Shown: positions 1-8,098 of the stretch, piece after piece
Position numbering within the stretch: the first letter of the stretch is position 1
Layout of the letters: each line of letters begins with the position of its first letter
DNA from: UBA9676 sp035532275
GTDB lineage: Bacteria; Actinomycetota; Actinomycetes; Streptosporangiales; Streptosporangiaceae
Length of the DNA: 64,000 bases
NCBI GenBank assembly: GCA_035532275.1
Contig: DATKRG010000386.1
Location: 25,668 to 89,667, forward strand
Direction: 5' to 3'
Position numbers and translations under genes: made by a program
Notes under the pieces: generated by a model
Told to the model about the DNA's origin: nothing
Seen by the model: only the letters and a program-made list of their open reading frames with translations
The model's database searches: none

Positions 1-204
1 CTGGGATTCACCGCCGACGACATCGGCCAGGCGAGCGACCGGCTGGTGGACGCGCTGGTCGTCTGGGGCGACGAGGCGGCCATTGCCCGCCGGGTCGCTG
101 AGCACCACCAGGCCGGCGCGGACCATGTGTGCGTGCAGGTGCTGACCGGAGAGCCAGCCCTCCCCCGCGCCCAGTGGCGCGCCCTGGCCGGCGCGCTCAG
201 GTAG
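1..204 (+). CDS. LLM class F420-dependent oxidoreductase, C-terminal fragment (runs off left edge)
   Basis: The window opens in frame 1 inside this gene; 67 residues remain before the TAG stop. The fragment (LGFTADDIG, then DRLVDALVVWGDEAAIARRV and HHQAGADHVCVQVL) is the typical tail of luciferase-like F420-dependent oxidoreductases: the last barrel helix, where a short acidic segment sets the index range (GDEAAIARRVAEH) before the final strand. These enzymes use coenzyme F420 or flavin in the cytoplasm; the substrate cannot be inferred from the tail. The upstream part and start lie outside the window. The neighbour on the other strand is a decayed regulator, so no operon context is available. 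Confidence 0.75.
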   Translation: MGFTADDIGQASDRLVDALVVWGDEAAIARRVAEHHQAGADHVCVQVLTGEPALPRAQWRALAGALR

Positions 205-224
205 CCGGCGGGGGTCCCGGCCGG

Positions 225-688
225 CTAATGACAGCTCTCCCCCGCCGGCCGCACCCACCCCGGAAGCGGCCAGCCGGCCCTCGATCGTGGTCACGGCCGC
301 GCGCAGCTCGCCGCCGTAGCGTTCCGCCACCTGGGTCAGAGTCATCGCCTTGCGCCGCCAGGTCAGGTTCACGCAGCCCAGGACATGGGCGCTGGAGCGG
401 ACCGGCATCGCGATCGAGCTCGGGCCGTCGTCCACCTCGCGGCGGGGCTTGCTGTAGTGACCCCCGAAGTCCTGCGCCCGCACGCTGTGGCCGCGGCGGC
501 GGGTGGCCGCCACCATCCGGTGCAGCGCGGCCTGGTCGTGTCGAGCTCGTGGCCGACCACGTCCCGGTCCCGCAGCCGGCGCAGCACCGCCTCGCGCTCC
601 GCGTCCGGGCCCGCATCTCCCGCAGCGCGGCCAGCACTTCCAGGCCCCGCTCCAGCGCCTGGATTGGCTCCACCTTGTAATGCCGCAT
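225..688 (-). pseudogene. IclR-family transcriptional regulator, decayed by internal deletion and frameshifts
   Basis: Read on the minus strand, three frames hold consecutive pieces of one IclR-type regulator. The first starts at an ATG with a good Shine-Dalgarno (GGGGAGAG) and reads MRHYKVEPIQALERGLEVL. The second continues PDAEREAVLRRLRDRDVVGH. The third reads AALHRMVAATRRRGHSVRAQ followed by an effector-domain tail (DFGGHYSKP, SSIAMPVRSS, LGCVNLTWRRKAMT). The helix-turn-helix and first half of the effector domain are missing: about 150 codons fewer than the roughly 260-residue family norm. No single frame could give a working protein. The family normally represses catabolic operons, so this may be the lost regulator of the flanking genes (inference). 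The exact 3' end is uncertain because the last frame stays open toward the window edge. Confidence 0.7.
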
Positions 689-796
689 CGCTCGCTCTCC
701 CCTGCGGATGCGTTGTGGGCCGGGGACAATTTCTCACAGTGAAAAGTTGTCAGATTTTCCTTGTCATTCCCAGGCGGCTATGCGACCTTCGGGCGT

Positions 797-2638
797 ATGA
801 CTCCAGCCGGACCGGCGGACCCAGGCGGCCAGCCGCGCAGCTTCACCCTCCCCTCGCAGATCGAGGACGTTCCCGGCGCCGAGAACTGGCGGTCGATGTA
901 CCCGTACTTCACCCGCTTCCAGCCCGGCGATGACCAGCGGTTCTGGTTCTACAACTCGATGCATTTCCCCGAGCCGATGCCCGCCTTCGACGCGATCACG
1001 GCCGAGATCCCCTACACCGCCATCGGCGCCAACACCACGCGGCTATTCGTCCTGCCGACCACGCTCGGCATCGAGCACCGGATCGTGAACGGACGGGTGT
1101 ACATCACCGCCATCCCGGTCACCGACCCGGCGGAGATCGGCCGCCGGGCCGCGATCTTCACCGAGCGGGCCGGCTACTACTACCAGAACTGGGACCGCCT
1201 CTACGAAGGGTGGAAGGCGCGGATCGCCGATCTGATCAACCAGATCGAGGCGATCACGGTGCCGGAACTGCCCGAGTTCGAGGACGAGCGGGTGGTGATG
1301 GAGTCGGTCGGCGTGGCGCAGAACCACTACGTCCGCGAGAACTTCCACCGGTGCCTGGACCTGTTCTCGAAGATGTGGCATCACCACACCGAGTTCCTCA
1401 TGCTCGGTTATGGCGCCTACGTGGTGTTCTTCGAGTTCTGCAAGAACGCGTTCCCGGAGATCAGCGAGCAGACCGTGGCCCGGATGGTGGCGGGCATCGA
1501 CGTGATCATGTACCGGCCCGACGACGAGCTGAAGCACCTGGCCGCGCTGGCGGTGGAGTCGGGCCTGGCCGGCGAGTTCACGGAGGGCTGCGACCCGGAC
1601 GCGGTGCTCGCCGCACTGGCGGACCGCGGCCAGGCTGGGCAGGCCTGGCTCGCGGCCTTCGAAGCCGTCCGGGTCCCCTGGTTCCACGTGTCCACCGGCG
1701 ACGGCTTCTACCACCATCACCGGAGCTGGAACGAGAACCTGGCGGTCCCGTTCGCGGCCCTGACCCGCTACGTCCGGCAGGTGAGCGCGGGCGAGTCGCT
1801 GGAGCGGCCGACCGCCAGGCTGGTGGCCGAGCGGGAGCGGATCGCGGCGCAGTACCGTGCCCTGCTGGCCACCGAGGAGGACCAGGGCGCCTTCGACCAG
1901 ATGCTCGGGGTGTGCCGCCTGGTCTTCCCCTACGTGGAGGACCACAAGTTCTACTGCGAGCACTGGTTCACGACCCGGTTCTTCCAGAAGATCCGGGCGT
2001 TCGGGGAACTGCTCGCCAGCAAGGGCGTGCTGGCGGAGGCCGAAGACGTCTTCCATCTCCAGCACTACGAGATCGACCAGGCACTGGCCGACGTGATGCT
2101 GGCGTGGGCGTCCGGTGGCGAGCCGCTCGGCGCTGTGCACCTGCGGCCGGTCATCGCCGAGCGCAAGCAGGCGCTGGAGGCACTGCGGTCGTGGTCGCCG
2201 CCACCGGCCCTCGGCCCGGTGCCCGAAGCGCTCAACGACCCGGCCGTGCAGATGCTGTGGGGCATCACCCAGGACACCATCGAGTCCTGGTACAGCCAGG
2301 CCAGCTCCGGCGACGAGAAAGAGGTGCGCGGCTACGGCGCCTCGTCCGGCATCGTGGAAGGCACCGCCCGGGTGCTGCGCGACGTCAACGACATCGGCCA
2401 GATCCGCGACGGCGAGATCCTCGTCTGCCCGGTGACGGCGCCCAGCTGGGGGCCTGTCTTCGGCAAGATCAAGGCCGCCGTGTCCGACATCGGCGGGACC
2501 ATGTCCCACGCGGCGATCGTCGCCCGCGAGTACGGCATGCCCGCGGTGGTGGGCACTGGCCAGGCGACCAAGCGGATCAGGACGGGGCAGCGGGTACGCG
2601 TTGATGGTGACCGGGGCGTGGTCACCATCCTTGACTGA
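797..2638 (+). CDS. PEP-utilizing enzyme, phosphohistidine (mobile-domain) subunit of a split PEP-synthase-like dikinase; PpsA-like
   Basis: Protein of 613 residues. The last 100 residues form the PEP-utilizer swivelling domain: GASSGIVEGTARVL, then ILVCPVTAPSWGPVF, then GGTMSHAAIVAREYGMP, whose His (about residue 571) is the phosphohistidine site. There is no N-terminal ATP-grasp domain; that is the next gene. The remaining roughly 480 residues are a helical region rich in aromatic residues and His (FHRCLDLFSKMWHHH). The two-polypeptide layout, the size and the His position match the known architecture of phenylphosphate synthase subunit 1 of anaerobic phenol degraders. A split PEP synthase or another dikinase acting on a hydroxyl substrate is equally possible. 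The start is taken at ATG 797; GTG/ATG codons further upstream add a stretch unlike the family. It begins a six-gene operon running to 8073. Confidence 0.75.
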   Translation: MTPAGPADPGGQPRSFTLPSQIEDVPGAENWRSMYPYFTRFQPGDDQRFWFYNSMHFPEPMPAFDAITAEIPYTAIGANTTRLFVLPTTLGIEHRIVNGRVYITAIPVTDPAEIGRRAAIFTERAGYYYQNWDRLYEGWKARIADLINQIEAITVPELPEFEDERVVMESVGVAQNHYVRENFHRCLDLFSKMWHHHTEFLMLGYGAYVVFFEFCKNAFPEISEQTVARMVAGIDVIMYRPDDELKHLAALAVESGLAGEFTEGCDPDAVLAALADRGQAGQAWLAAFEAVRVPWFHVSTGDGFYHHHRSWNENLAVPFAALTRYVRQVSAGESLERPTARLVAERERIAAQYRALLATEEDQGAFDQMLGVCRLVFPYVEDHKFYCEHWFTTRFFQKIRAFGELLASKGVLAEAEDVFHLQHYEIDQALADVMLAWASGGEPLGAVHLRPVIAERKQALEALRSWSPPPALGPVPEALNDPAVQMLWGITQDTIESWYSQASSGDEKEVRGYGASSGIVEGTARVLRDVNDIGQIRDGEILVCPVTAPSWGPVFGKIKAAVSDIGGTMSHAAIVAREYGMPAVVGTGQATKRIRTGQRVRVDGDRGVVTILD

Positions 2639-2646
2639 GCGGGCGC

Positions 2647-3729
2647 GTGATGATCTCCCCCCGTCTCACGCGCCCGCTCACCTCGCTGCGCAGCGGTGAC
2701 CGGCCCTCGGTCGGTGGCAAGGCGGCTGGCCTGGGTGAGCTGGCCGCGGCCGGCCTGCCGGTGCCGGCCGGGTTCGCGGTGACGACCGAGGCTTTCAGCC
2801 ACGCGCTGGAGGCGCTCGATCCTGGCGGCGCCATCCCCCGGCAGATCGGGCAGCTGCCCGCGGCCGATGCCAGCGCCATCGCGCAGGCCTGCACGCAGGT
2901 GCGGGACACGATCCTGGGCAGCCCGCTGCCCGCCGGGCTGCTCAACGAGATCACCGCCCGCTACCAGGCCCTGCCTGGACCAGCCGCGGCGCCGGACAGG
3001 ACGGCGGTCCCGGTTGCCGTGCGCTCCAGTGCCACCAGCGAGGACAGCGGCAGCGCCAGCTTCGCCGGGCTGCAGGACACCTATCTGTGGGTGACGGGCG
3101 CCGAGGCGGTGACCGACCATGTCCGCCGCTGCTGGGCGAGCCTGTACAGCGTCGAGTCGGTGACCTACCGGCGGCATCAGGGGGTGCCGGAGGAGGGCCT
3201 GGCCATGGGCGTGGTGGTCCAGGTGATGGTGGATCCCCGCTGCGCTGGGGTGATGTTCACCCGCAGCCCGGTGACGGGCGACACCTCGGTCATCGTGGTG
3301 GAGGCGAGCTGGGGGCTGGGTTCGGCGGTCGTCAGCGGCGAGGTGACCCCGGACAGCTTCGTGGTGAGCAAGGTGACGGGCGAGATCGTCAAACGGGAGG
3401 TCGCCACCAAGCTGCGTCATCACCAGCGGGATCCCAGCGCGCCAGGGGTGTGCCTTCGGGACGTGCCGCCGCCGCTGCGCGACGTGCCCTGCCTGGACGA
3501 CGACGAGATCCGCGGGCTGGCCGACCTTGGCCGCCGGGTCAGCGAGCACTACGGCACCCCGCAGGACATCGAGTGGGCGATCGCCCACGGAGCCGACGGC
3601 GAGCAGATCGTGCTGCTGCAGAGCCGTCCGGAGACGGTGTGGTCCAGCCGGGTGACCACGCCCGTCGCCAAGCCCGCGGCCCGGGCCTTCGACCACATCC
3701 TTGCCCGGCTCAGCGAGGCGTCCTCGTGA
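2647..3729 (+). CDS. PEP-synthase-type ATP-grasp subunit (pyruvate-phosphate-dikinase N-terminal domain); PpsB-like
   Basis: Protein of 360 residues containing only the nucleotide-binding half of PEP synthase/pyruvate phosphate dikinase. Visible are the N-terminal SVGGKAAGLGELAAAGLPVP, VAVRSSATSEDSGSASFAGL (ATP-grasp loop), GVMFTRSPVTGD, and the closing EQIVLLQSRPETVW motif. It should bind ATP and phosphorylate the catalytic His of the partner encoded 8 bp upstream. The start is GTG 2647, directly after the upstream stop; ATG 2650 is an alternative. In family knowledge, free-standing ATP-grasp halves of this size occur in phenylphosphate synthase (subunit 2). The gene overlaps the biotin carrier gene by 4 bp, so dikinase and carboxylase are co-translated, arguing that they act in one pathway. 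Confidence 0.8.
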   Translation: MMISPRLTRPLTSLRSGDRPSVGGKAAGLGELAAAGLPVPAGFAVTTEAFSHALEALDPGGAIPRQIGQLPAADASAIAQACTQVRDTILGSPLPAGLLNEITARYQALPGPAAAPDRTAVPVAVRSSATSEDSGSASFAGLQDTYLWVTGAEAVTDHVRRCWASLYSVESVTYRRHQGVPEEGLAMGVVVQVMVDPRCAGVMFTRSPVTGDTSVIVVEASWGLGSAVVSGEVTPDSFVVSKVTGEIVKREVATKLRHHQRDPSAPGVCLRDVPPPLRDVPCLDDDEIRGLADLGRRVSEHYGTPQDIEWAIAHGADGEQIVLLQSRPETVWSSRVTTPVAKPAARAFDHILARLSEASS

Positions 3730-4211
3730 CCCTCAGCAATGAGGATGTGCAAGACATCCTGGCCCTGCTTGACGCGCTCCCGTTCGACGAGCTCACGCTG
3801 GAGACGAGCCGCTTCACGCTGACGCTGAGGCGGGCCGGGGACGGCGTGTGGGCACAGGAGACCCAGGTGCGCGCCAGCTCCCCCGTGCCGGCCAGCCCCG
3901 TGCCGGCCAGCCCCGTGCCGGCCAGCCCTGCGCCGGCCAGCTCGCTGCCCGCCGGACCGGTGCGGGAGGTCCGGGCGCCGCTGCTGGGCACCTTCTACCG
4001 CGCGCCCCAGCCGGGCGCGGCGCCGTTCGTCGAGGTCGGCAGCCAGGTCGGCCCGGACACGGTGGTCGCCATCATCGAGACGATGAAGCTGATGAACCCG
4101 GTGTACGCCGGGACGGCCGGCACGGTCAGCGATATCTGCCTGGACGACGGCCAGTTCGCGGCGCAGGACGCCGTGCTCATGCGGGTCAGCGGGCCGGCGG
4201 GTAGCGCGTGA
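3726..4211 (+). CDS. Biotin carboxyl carrier protein (AccB-like)
   Basis: Protein of 161 residues from GTG 3726, which overlaps the previous stop. The N-terminal 40 residues (LSNEDVQDILALLDALPFDE) resemble the AccB N-terminus. A Pro/Ala linker follows with near-perfect five-residue repeats (ASPVP four times), then the biotinyl domain: VRAPLLGTFYRAPQPG and VVAIIETMKLMNPVYAG. The lysine to be biotinylated is about residue 121, some 40 residues from the C-terminus, as usual. The common EAMKM core is ETMKL here. The protein carries carboxybiotin between the biotin carboxylase and the carboxyltransferase encoded immediately downstream. The linker repeats are 15 bp tandem DNA repeats, a pattern seen in many genes of this window. 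Confidence 0.9.
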   Translation: MTLSNEDVQDILALLDALPFDELTLETSRFTLTLRRAGDGVWAQETQVRASSPVPASPVPASPVPASPAPASSLPAGPVREVRAPLLGTFYRAPQPGAAPFVEVGSQVGPDTVVAIIETMKLMNPVYAGTAGTVSDICLDDGQFAAQDAVLMRVSGPAGSA

Positions 4212-5689
4212 TGCTGCGCCGCGTGCTCATCGCCAACCGGGGCGAGATCGCCGCCCGGATCGCTGCGACCTGCCAGCGGCTGGGCATCGAAACCGTCCTT
4301 GCCGCCTCGGACCCGGACCTCGACTCGCTGCCCGCCCGGCTGGCCGGCCGGACCGTCCGGCTCGGCCCGGCACCGCCAGCAGCCAGTTACCTGGACGTGG
4401 ACGCCGTGGTCGCGGCGGCAATGGCGGCCGGCGCCGATGCCGTCCACCCCGGCTACGGCTTCCTGGCCGAGAATCCCCGGCTGGCCCGCGCCTGCGAGGC
4501 GGCCGGCCTGGTGTTCATCGGCCCGCCGCCCGCACAGCTGGAGCTGGCCGGCGACAAGCTGGCCGCTCGCTCCCTGGCGGCAGCGGCGGGGCTGCCGGTC
4601 CTGCCGGGCGGCGAGGTCAGCGACCCCGGTCAGGCCGTCGCCCTGGCCCGCCGGATCGGCTGGCCGGTCCTGATCAAGGCGGCTGGCGGCGGCGGGGGGC
4701 GGGGCATGCGGCCGGCCCACTCCCCCGGCGAGCTGGCCGCCGCGGCTGCGCAGGCGGCCGCCGAGGCGCGGGCCGCGTTCGGCGATCCCCGCATCTACCT
4801 GGAACGGTTCGCCTCCCCCGCCCGCCATGTCGAGGTCCAGCTGCTCGGCGACGGCAAGCGGGTCATCCACATCGGCGACCGTGACTGCTCCCTGCAGCGG
4901 CGGTACCAGAAGGTGGCCGAGGAGGCACCCGCCCCCGGGCTGGAGCCCGGGCTGCGGGCCGCACTGCGCGAGGCCGCCGTCAGCTTCGGCACCCGGCTGG
5001 GCTACCGCGGGCTCGGCACGGTCGAGTTCCTCGTGCTCACCGGCGCCAGGACCAGCACCAGCACCAGCACCAGCGACAGCGACAGCGACAGCGCGTTCTA
5101 CAACAGCGCCTTCTACTTCCTGGAGATGAACGCCCGCATCCAGGTCGAGCATCCGGTCACCGAGGCGGTGTCAGGCCTGGACCTGGTCGCCGAGCAGATC
5201 GCGGTGGCGGAAGGCCGCCCGCTGCGGCTCACGCAGGCCGATGTCGTCCTCACCGGTCACGCGATCGAGTGCCGGATCAACGCCGAGGACTGGCAGCAGG
5301 ACCTGCGGCCGAGCCCGGGCACCATCACCCGGGCGGTCTTCCCGGCGGGCCCCGGCGTCCGCGTCGACACCGGCGTCCAGGCCGGCTCGGCGGTACCGCC
5401 CAGTTACGACTCGCTGCTCGCCAAGCTCATCGTGCACGGGGCCGACCGGGCGCAGGCGGTCAGCCGGCTGCGGCATGCGCTGGACAGCTGCGAGATCACC
5501 GGGGTGGCGACCAACCTGCCGATGCATGCCAGGCTGGTCCGCGACCCCGCCTTCGTCAGCGGCGGCGTGGCCACCGGGTTCCTGACCCGTTTCCTGGCCA
5601 CCAGCCGGGGAGACGAGCCGGGCGACGGCAGAGCGGGCGACGGCAGAGCGGGCGACGGCAGAGCGGGGATGGCGGCGGCCGGTGGCTGA
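4211..5689 (+). CDS. accC: Biotin carboxylase subunit (AccC-like)
   Basis: Protein of 492 residues, ATP-grasp family: RRVLIANRGEIAARIAATCQ at the N-terminus, HPGYGFLAENPRLA, the glycine-rich loop IKAAGGGGGRGMR, LLGDGKRVIHIGDRDCSLQR, and EMNARIQVEHPVTEAVSGLD. It carboxylates biotin on the carrier protein using ATP and bicarbonate. Two oddities are visible. A low-complexity insert of alternating Thr-Ser and Asp-Ser (about residues 279-294) sits just before the FYFLEMNARIQVEH strand. The C-terminus ends with three GDGRA repeats encoded by 15 bp DNA repeats. It starts at ATG 4211 overlapping the previous stop (GTG 4208 also possible). It overlaps the carboxyltransferase gene by 8 bp. Confidence 0.92.
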   Translation: MLRRVLIANRGEIAARIAATCQRLGIETVLAASDPDLDSLPARLAGRTVRLGPAPPAASYLDVDAVVAAAMAAGADAVHPGYGFLAENPRLARACEAAGLVFIGPPPAQLELAGDKLAARSLAAAAGLPVLPGGEVSDPGQAVALARRIGWPVLIKAAGGGGGRGMRPAHSPGELAAAAAQAAAEARAAFGDPRIYLERFASPARHVEVQLLGDGKRVIHIGDRDCSLQRRYQKVAEEAPAPGLEPGLRAALREAAVSFGTRLGYRGLGTVEFLVLTGARTSTSTSTSDSDSDSAFYNSAFYFLEMNARIQVEHPVTEAVSGLDLVAEQIAVAEGRPLRLTQADVVLTGHAIECRINAEDWQQDLRPSPGTITRAVFPAGPGVRVDTGVQAGSAVPPSYDSLLAKLIVHGADRAQAVSRLRHALDSCEITGVATNLPMHARLVRDPAFVSGGVATGFLTRFLATSRGDEPGDGRAGDGRAGDGRAGMAAAGG

Positions 5690-7151
5690 CATCGAGCTGC
5701 TCGACGTCTCGTTCCGCGACGGCAACCAGAGCCTGTGGGGTGCGACCGGGCTGACCACCGCCCAGATGCTGCAGATCGCCCCGGTCATGGACCGGGCCGG
5801 CTTCCGGGCACTCGACTTCACCTCCAGCACCCACATGGGCATCGCGGTGCGGACCCACCGGGAGAACCCGTGGGAGCGGATCCGGCTCGTCCACGCCGCG
5901 ATGCCCCGCACCCCGCTTCAGTTCATCGGCACCGGCTTCCGGTTCATCTCCTGGGAGCGGGCCAGCCCCGAGGTCATGGCACTGGTCTACGAGCGGCTGG
6001 TCGCCAGCGGCATGGAGCGCTTCATCGTGCTCGACCCGATGCATGACCTGACCGCCATCCGCCGCACCGCCGCGGTGATCCGCAAGGCGGGCGGCCGGGA
6101 GATCGTCGCCGCGCTCACCTACACCGTCAGCGACGTGCACGACGACGCGTTCTACGCCGGCCTGGCCGGCCAGCTGGCAGGCTGCCGCGACATCGACCGC
6201 TTCTACCTCAAGGACCCAGCCGGCCTGCTGACCCCCGAACGCGCCGGGGTGCTGATCCCGGCGGTCCGCGCCCGCCTGGGCAGCAAGGCGCTGGAACTGC
6301 ACTCGCACTGCACACTCGGGCTTTCCCCGCTGACCTACCTGACCGCGCCCGGGCTGGGCGTGAGTGTCCTGCACGTGGCGTGCGGGCCGCTGGCCAGCGG
6401 CACCTCCCTGCCGGACGCCCAGCGCACCGCCGCCAACCTGCGCGAGCTGGGGCACCAGGTGCTGGCAGACGACCAGGCCGTGGCACTGGCCGCCGGTTAC
6501 CTGCGGCGCCTGGCCGCGGCCGAGTCCCGCCCGGCCGGTGCGCCCCGCGAGTACGACGCGGCCTTCCTGCGCCACCAGGTGGCCGGCGGGGTGATGACCA
6601 CGATGCAGCGCCAGCTCGCCGAGCTGGGCCTGGCCGACCGGTTCGACGCCGTCATGGCCGAGGTGGCCCAGGTCCGCGCCGAGCTTGGCTACCCCATCAT
6701 GGTCACGCCGTTCCCGCAGATCGTCTGCTCCCAGGCGGTCTACAACGTCATCGGCGCCGGACGCTACGCGACCGTGCCCGACCAGGTAATTCGTTATGTG
6801 CTGGGAACTTTTGGCCGGCCCACCGGGCCAGTCGATCCAGATGTCGCCGACCGCATCCTCGCGCTCCCCCGGGCCAGGGAACTGATGGCCGAGCCGCCTC
6901 CGCCGGACCTGGCGCAGCTGCGGGCGCGCTTCCCCGGAGCCGGCGACGAGGAACTGCTGCTGCGTGCGGTCATGCCAGCCGCGGAGGTGGACGCGATGCT
7001 GGCCGCTGGCCCGGCCCGCCGCCACTACAACCCGGACCTGGCGGGCGTGCTCAGCTTCCTGCGTGAACTCGGCTCCCGGCCGGGCCTTTCCCACGTCGCC
7101 GTGGCCAAGCCCGGCTTCCGGCTGGAACTGAGGGGGAGCCATGACCGGTGA
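5682..7151 (+). CDS. Biotin-dependent carboxyltransferase, divergent pyruvate carboxylase/oxaloacetate decarboxylase-type (HMGL-like barrel)
   Basis: Protein of 489 residues with an HMGL-like TIM barrel and the PYC/OADA C-terminal helical domain. LLDVSFRDGNQSLWGATGL matches the barrel entry, FYLKDPAGLLTPE the lysine that is carboxylated in relatives, LELHSHCTLGLS the metal site (His-X-His), and PFPQIVCSQAVYNVI the C-terminal domain. It differs from pyruvate carboxylase where substrate is contacted: the family RDAHQS is RDGNQS, the GGATFD motif is replaced by a segment reading TSSTHMGIA, and the Asp after the metal histidines is Cys. It should transfer CO2 from carboxybiotin to an acceptor, or the reverse, but the acceptor need not be pyruvate. 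It starts at GTG 5682. It is the third separate polypeptide of a complete carboxylase (carrier, BC, CT). Confidence 0.8.
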   Translation: MADIELLDVSFRDGNQSLWGATGLTTAQMLQIAPVMDRAGFRALDFTSSTHMGIAVRTHRENPWERIRLVHAAMPRTPLQFIGTGFRFISWERASPEVMALVYERLVASGMERFIVLDPMHDLTAIRRTAAVIRKAGGREIVAALTYTVSDVHDDAFYAGLAGQLAGCRDIDRFYLKDPAGLLTPERAGVLIPAVRARLGSKALELHSHCTLGLSPLTYLTAPGLGVSVLHVACGPLASGTSLPDAQRTAANLRELGHQVLADDQAVALAAGYLRRLAAAESRPAGAPREYDAAFLRHQVAGGVMTTMQRQLAELGLADRFDAVMAEVAQVRAELGYPIMVTPFPQIVCSQAVYNVIGAGRYATVPDQVIRYVLGTFGRPTGPVDPDVADRILALPRARELMAEPPPPDLAQLRARFPGAGDEELLLRAVMPAAEVDAMLAAGPARRHYNPDLAGVLSFLRELGSRPGLSHVAVAKPGFRLELRGSHDR

Positions 7152-8073
7152 TATCAGCCTGGCGGCACGGGAGCGGCTGCGCGCCGCCCGCGGGTTCATC
7201 CTCGACCTGGACGGCACCCTGGTGCTCACCGACCGGCGCAACACCGGCTACACGCCCCTGCCCGGCGCGGTGGACCTGACCCACTGGCTGGCGGCCCGTC
7301 ACGTGCCCTTCGTGACGTTCACCAACGGGACCACCAAGACGCCGCATGCTTACGCGCAGGCACTGGCGGAAGCCGGGTTCAGCCTGAACGAGGAGTCGGT
7401 GCTGACGCCCGCGGTCAGCGCCGCCGAGATGTTCGCCCGGCGTGGCTACCGCCGGGTGATGGCGCTGGGCAACGACGGCCTCACCGGGCCACTGCGGGCG
7501 GCCGGGATCGAGGTGGTGCCCCCGGTCCGCGGCCAGGCGGCGGACGCGGTGCTGGCGGGCTGGTACCCCGAGTTCACCCTGGACGACCTGGAGGCCGGCT
7601 GTGACGCGGTGTGGCGCGGGGCGGGCCTGTTCAGCTGCTCGCAGTCGGTGTTCTTCGCCACCGCCGACGGCAAGGCGATTGGCACCTCACGCGCCATCTC
7701 GGCGATGATCCGCAGCATCACCGGCTGCCGGGTGGAGATCGTCGGCAAGCCCTCGCTGCACGCGCTGCGCAGCGCGTGCCGGCGGCTGCGGGTGCGCCCG
7801 GCCCAGCTGGCCGTGGTCGGCGACGACCCGGACCTGGAGATCCCGATGGCGCACCGGGGCCGGGCGCTGGCCGTCGCGGTCGGCACCGGGATCGGCACTG
7901 CCACCAGCTTCGCCAGCGTCCGCGGCGGACGCGGGCCCCACCTCACACTGACCGGGGTGGACGAACTGCTGGCCCTGTGCCGGGAACTGGCCCAGCCCGG
8001 CGGCGGCACCCACCCTTTCCATGATCGTGGTGATTTCTCAGTGTTAGGGACTGAGAAATCACGACGATCATGA
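7141..8073 (+). CDS. HAD-superfamily hydrolase, NagD-like (class IIA)
   Basis: Protein of 310 residues. HAD motif I is GFILDLDGTLVLTD (nucleophile and acid Asp), motif II is FVTFTNGTTKTP, and the C-terminal motif is VVGDDPDLEIPMAHRG, with a Lys in IVGKPSLHAL. The large cap between motifs II and III is the C2 type of NagD/phosphoglycolate phosphatases. It probably removes phosphate from a small phosphorylated metabolite in the cytoplasm. It overlaps the carboxyltransferase by 11 bp and is the last gene of the operon, so a phosphorylated intermediate made by the dikinase is a reasonable substrate (inference). The last 17 codons lie inside a 23 bp inverted repeat that supplies the stop codon, so the natural C-terminus may have been replaced. 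Confidence 0.82.
   Translation: MTGDISLAARERLRAARGFILDLDGTLVLTDRRNTGYTPLPGAVDLTHWLAARHVPFVTFTNGTTKTPHAYAQALAEAGFSLNEESVLTPAVSAAEMFARRGYRRVMALGNDGLTGPLRAAGIEVVPPVRGQAADAVLAGWYPEFTLDDLEAGCDAVWRGAGLFSCSQSVFFATADGKAIGTSRAISAMIRSITGCRVEIVGKPSLHALRSACRRLRVRPAQLAVVGDDPDLEIPMAHRGRALAVAVGTGIGTATSFASVRGGRGPHLTLTGVDELLALCRELAQPGGGTHPFHDRGDFSVLGTEKSRRS
8020..8072. repeat. Long inverted repeat (23 bp arms, 7 nt loop) at the end of the HAD gene
   Basis: The left arm at 8020-8042 and right arm at 8050-8072 are reverse complements except for one position (G8029 against G8063), around the loop GTTAGGG. It is AT-richer than the flanking DNA and spans the last codons and the stop of the upstream HAD gene. It could act as a transcription terminator or be a small palindromic mobile repeat that landed in the gene end. 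The stem lacks the T-run of a classical intrinsic terminator. Confidence 0.8.
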
Positions 8074-8098
8074 AGACCAGCCGGACCCGCTGGCCGGG

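Noticed and set aside
1043..2509. Long minus-strand open frame opposite the dikinase subunit
   Set aside because: His/Arg/Leu-rich antisense shadow of a gene with clear motifs; no domain, no ribosome-binding site.
4227..6046. Several open frames inside the biotin carboxylase and carboxyltransferase genes
   Set aside because: They overlap the real reading frames and have shadow-type composition (Arg/Pro/Ala-rich).
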